Assembly (NCBI RefSeq): GCF_037976325.1
Contig: NZ_CP150265.1
Span: 7,381,501 to 7,445,500 of the forward strand
Direction: 5' to 3'
Origin: Paenibacillus sp. FSL K6-3182
GTDB lineage: Bacteria; Bacillota; Bacilli; Paenibacillales; Paenibacillaceae
DNA length: 64,000 nucleotides
Below, in pieces: positions 62,141 to 64,000 of this stretch. Within the stretch, counting starts at the first letter, position 1. Every line of letters starts with the position of its first letter. The notes under the pieces were generated by a model that was given only the letters and a program-made list of their open reading frames with translations, was not told the DNA's origin and ran no database searches. The position numbers and the translations under genes were made by a program.

Positions 62141-62797
62141 TTAATCCTCCAGCCGATAACCGAGTTTATAAATCGTCTTGATGTGATCCTGCAGCTCTAG
62201 CTTCTTGCGCAGTGATTTAATATGCATATCGACCGTTCTCGTCTCGCCATAATAGTCACCGCCCCATACCTTACTAATGAACTGCTCTCTTGAAAGGGCA
62301 ATGTTCTTATTTTTCAGCAAAACAACAAGCAATTCATATTCCTTCGGCGTCAGCTCGACAACTTCCCCTTGACTGGTTACCTCTCGTTTATCCATATTGA
62401 CTGCAATAGATTGAAATTGTAATACACTTTCTTCTTTGCCGTATCTTCGCAATACCGTCTCTATGCGGGCAAGCAGCTCGATGGCCTCGAAAGGCTTAAC
62501 CATGTAATCATCGGCTCCCAGTTTTAATCCATTCACTTTATCGTAGACAGAGTTTTTGGCCGTCAAAAAAATAACCGGTATCTGATACGGCTTAATTCGT
62601 TCCATCAGCGCAAATCCATCCAAATGAGGGATCATCACATCCAGCAATATAAGATCAACCTTTTCCCGCTGAAGCAGCTCCAGCGCCGCCAAGCCGTCAT
62701 AAACCTCCGCCGTATCGTAATTTACAAGGTTGAGATTCATTTTAATAATTTTGGATATATGAATATCATCTTCAACAATCAAGATCTTTTTTTTCAT
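62141..62797 (-). CDS. OmpR-family response regulator
   Basis: Protein of 218 residues. Receiver: VEDDIHI, phospho-Asp in LILLDVMIPHLDGF, FLTAKNS and MVKPFEAIE. C-terminal winged helix: LTPKEYELLVVLLKNKNIAL and TVDMHIKSLRKKLE. AGGAG lies 10 bases before ATG at 62797. First gene of the three-gene regulatory operon. It probably controls its own operon and perhaps the ABC operon downstream. Confidence 0.94.
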   Translation of the reverse strand: MKKKILIVEDDIHISKIIKMNLNLVNYDTAEVYDGLAALELLQREKVDLILLDVMIPHLDGFALMERIKPYQIPVIFLTAKNSVYDKVNGLKLGADDYMVKPFEAIELLARIETVLRRYGKEESVLQFQSIAVNMDKREVTSQGEVVELTPKEYELLVVLLKNKNIALSREQFISKVWGGDYYGETRTVDMHIKSLRKKLELQDHIKTIYKLGYRLED

Positions 62798-62962
62798 TTC
62801 CCGAATCTCCTAACACGCATCATTAATGTATCGCTCTTAATGTTACGATAACGAAGCAACGTTAAAGATGCAATGAATTAACTTATTTTGTTTTCTCCCA
62901 ACACTTTTAAATGTCATACGTTATATTTAGTGTAATTAGAAAATGATGGGAGCGTGAAGCGT

Positions 62963-63670
62963 ATGGAAAACGTACAGCAAGCTAATGTTCAAGAAAGAGC
63001 TTTGGAGAATATGGGTCTTCTCGATTTGACTGGAGTGAAAGCTGAAGATCTAGCTAATGTGACCTCCATTAGCAACATTGGTATTATCATTGCCCCAGAA
63101 TCGCTATCTAGTGCTTTAAATCGCATACCCCAGCAAAATATTGGATGCGTTTGTTTAGTCCCTTCTACGGCAGGCAAAGTGAAAATCTTGTCCGGGCAAG
63201 TTTCATTGGGAGGCGAGTTTTTTGCCAACAGCAATGGCGCTCCCGAGGATATCGTCGTCATTGCGGGGCAAGCGGTCATCACTTCGCCGGTGGAGAAGAT
63301 CGGGTTTCAAGATGTGATTTTAGCTGGACAGCTGATCCTGCCTAAGGGGAGCGAAGTCGTATTAGGAAGCGCCATATCGCGCATGCTCGGTCAAATCATT
63401 TATTATTCCAATACATCCTCCAATGTGCGGTTATTTCTAGGAGATGACACGTTCTCCAACAGCTTCTTTGAATTCGTCGAGGAAAAAATGTGTATGGTGC
63501 TGATTGGAAATTTCGAAATGGATAATGATGTGCAACTCGAATTAATTAAAAGTAAAGTTTCCGAGATTGTAGTCATTGGCGATATAACAGCTTCAAAGGC
63601 TATTGTGCCTCTACTCCAGTACCTTGCTATTTCAAAAACAGGAACGATCAAAACAAGAGATGATGAATGA
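62963..63670 (+). CDS. Hypothetical beta-solenoid-like protein paired with a sigma factor
   Basis: Protein of 235 residues. The chain alternates short beta strands and glycines with recurring hydrophobic-hydrophobic-Gly patterns: ISNIGIIIAPESL, VKILSGQVSLGGEFF, DIVVIAGQAVITSP, DVILAGQLILPKG, CMVLIGNFEMDND, EIVVIGDITASK, which suggests a solenoid similar in principle to bactofilins. No signal peptide or membrane helix. ATG at 62963 is chosen because GGGAG lies 10 bases upstream; the in-frame GTG at 62954 is too close. It overlaps the sigma factor gene by 8-11 bases. The function is unknown; an assembly or anti-sigma-like role is only a guess. Confidence 0.7.
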   Translation: MENVQQANVQERALENMGLLDLTGVKAEDLANVTSISNIGIIIAPESLSSALNRIPQQNIGCVCLVPSTAGKVKILSGQVSLGGEFFANSNGAPEDIVVIAGQAVITSPVEKIGFQDVILAGQLILPKGSEVVLGSAISRMLGQIIYYSNTSSNVRLFLGDDTFSNSFFEFVEEKMCMVLIGNFEMDNDVQLELIKSKVSEIVVIGDITASKAIVPLLQYLAISKTGTIKTRDDE

Positions 63671-64000
63671 GAAACAAGCTATGCCGATAAATGCAGAGGC
63701 TTTGTTTCAGCAATTGTATCGTACACATTCAAGGCAAATCTATTCTTATCTGCTCGGACGAACAGAAAGTAAAGAAACGGCCTCCGACCTGCTGCAGGAC
63801 GTATTCATGAAAATCTGGAACCGCAAAGATGTCGTCGAAAGCATACCCGAGGATCAGCATTTGTATTGGATATTTTCGATTGCTGCCAATCGGGTAAAGG
63901 ATTATTATCGGAAATCGCAGAGCTATAAACAAGCTGTATCCAAAATCCAGCTGTATAGCTTTCCAAGTCCGAATGGTGACCTATCACAATTGTTAGCTGG
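63660..64000 (+). CDS. ECF-type RNA polymerase sigma factor (partial, cut by window end)
   Basis: The 113 visible residues include sigma region 2: ALFQQLYRTHSRQIYSYLLG, DLLQDVFMKIWNRKDVVES and YWIFSIAANRVKDYYRKS. Region 4 lies beyond the window. The start, at ATG 63660 or 63663 (ATG 63681 is possible), is inside the end of the preceding hypothetical gene, so translation is coupled. The regulon and any anti-sigma partner lie outside. Confidence 0.88.
   Translation, partial: MMNEKQAMPINAEALFQQLYRTHSRQIYSYLLGRTESKETASDLLQDVFMKIWNRKDVVESIPEDQHLYWIFSIAANRVKDYYRKSQSYKQAVSKIQLYSFPSPNGDLSQLLA

Noticed and set aside
1..64000. tRNA, rRNA, riboswitch, prophage, insertion sequence or toxin-antitoxin genes
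   Set aside because: I read the gaps on both strands and found no cloverleaf, rRNA core, known aptamer pattern, integrase or transposase motif. Structural RNA without clear primary motifs could still be missed by eye.

Overview
The window looks like a chromosomal segment of a low-to-moderate GC Gram-positive spore-forming bacterium of the Paenibacillaceae type, probably Paenibacillus or a close relative. The pointers are strong AGGAGG-type ribosome binding sites with frequent TTG and GTG starts, very large secreted proteins with three C-terminal SLH modules, many regulator/exporter pairs, a GH19 chitinase, carbohydrate ABC importers and OmpR-type two-component systems. This assignment is inference. 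I saw no rRNA, tRNA, CRISPR array, prophage or insertion sequence.

Layout. 1-7 kb: the end of a sensor kinase, a Tat-exported metallophosphoesterase, a P-loop ATPase, a giant S-layer-anchored phosphoesterase with a duplicated catalytic unit, and a NUDIX hydrolase. 7-24 kb: a run of regulator plus transporter pairs (LysR/DMT, TetR/DUF418, PadR/MFS, HxlR/MFS-aldo-keto reductase, TetR/MFS), with DUF421, peptidase T, a second metallophosphoesterase, DUF1349, GNAT and VOC genes between them. 24-31 kb: an acyltransferase, an acetate-transporter-like protein, a small amino-sugar cluster (nanE, ROK kinase, RpiR-type regulator), a YjdM-like protein, a ring-cleavage dioxygenase behind an MhqR-like operator, and a GIY-YIG protein. 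31-37 kb: a two-component system facing two tandem ABC ATPase-permease fusions. 37-41 kb: a conserved hypothetical gene, an SDR truncated beside its divergent TetR gene, a second SDR carrying an internal deletion, and an intact SDR divergent from a LysR gene. 41-45 kb: an FAD-dependent lactone-oxidase-like gene overlapping a PLP alanine-racemase-like gene, then class II fructose-bisphosphate aldolase. 45-55 kb: a 1618-residue lectin/Ig-like/SLH surface protein, a fused Ada protein, a small membrane protein, a patch of decayed genes and a GH19 chitinase. 55-62.8 kb: all on the minus strand, a response regulator, histidine kinase and lipoprotein operon followed by a sugar-type ABC operon whose last gene encodes an HlyD-like adaptor. 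63-64 kb: a solenoid-like hypothetical protein overlapping an ECF sigma factor that is cut by the window end.

Working together. Most units are compact autoregulated modules in which a divergent regulator controls an exporter or oxidoreductase, and several have visible palindromes between the genes. The surface proteins (two SLH proteins, chitinase, solute-binding lipoprotein) suggest a polymer-degrading soil or plant-associated life. A second theme is decay: about nine gene fragments, several on the strand opposite to their intact neighbours, were found between genes by reading the sequence. The least ordinary systems are the sugar-ABC/HlyD operon, the tandem ABC-permease fusions, the hypothetical/sigma pair at the right edge, and the S-layer phosphoesterase with its in-frame duplication.
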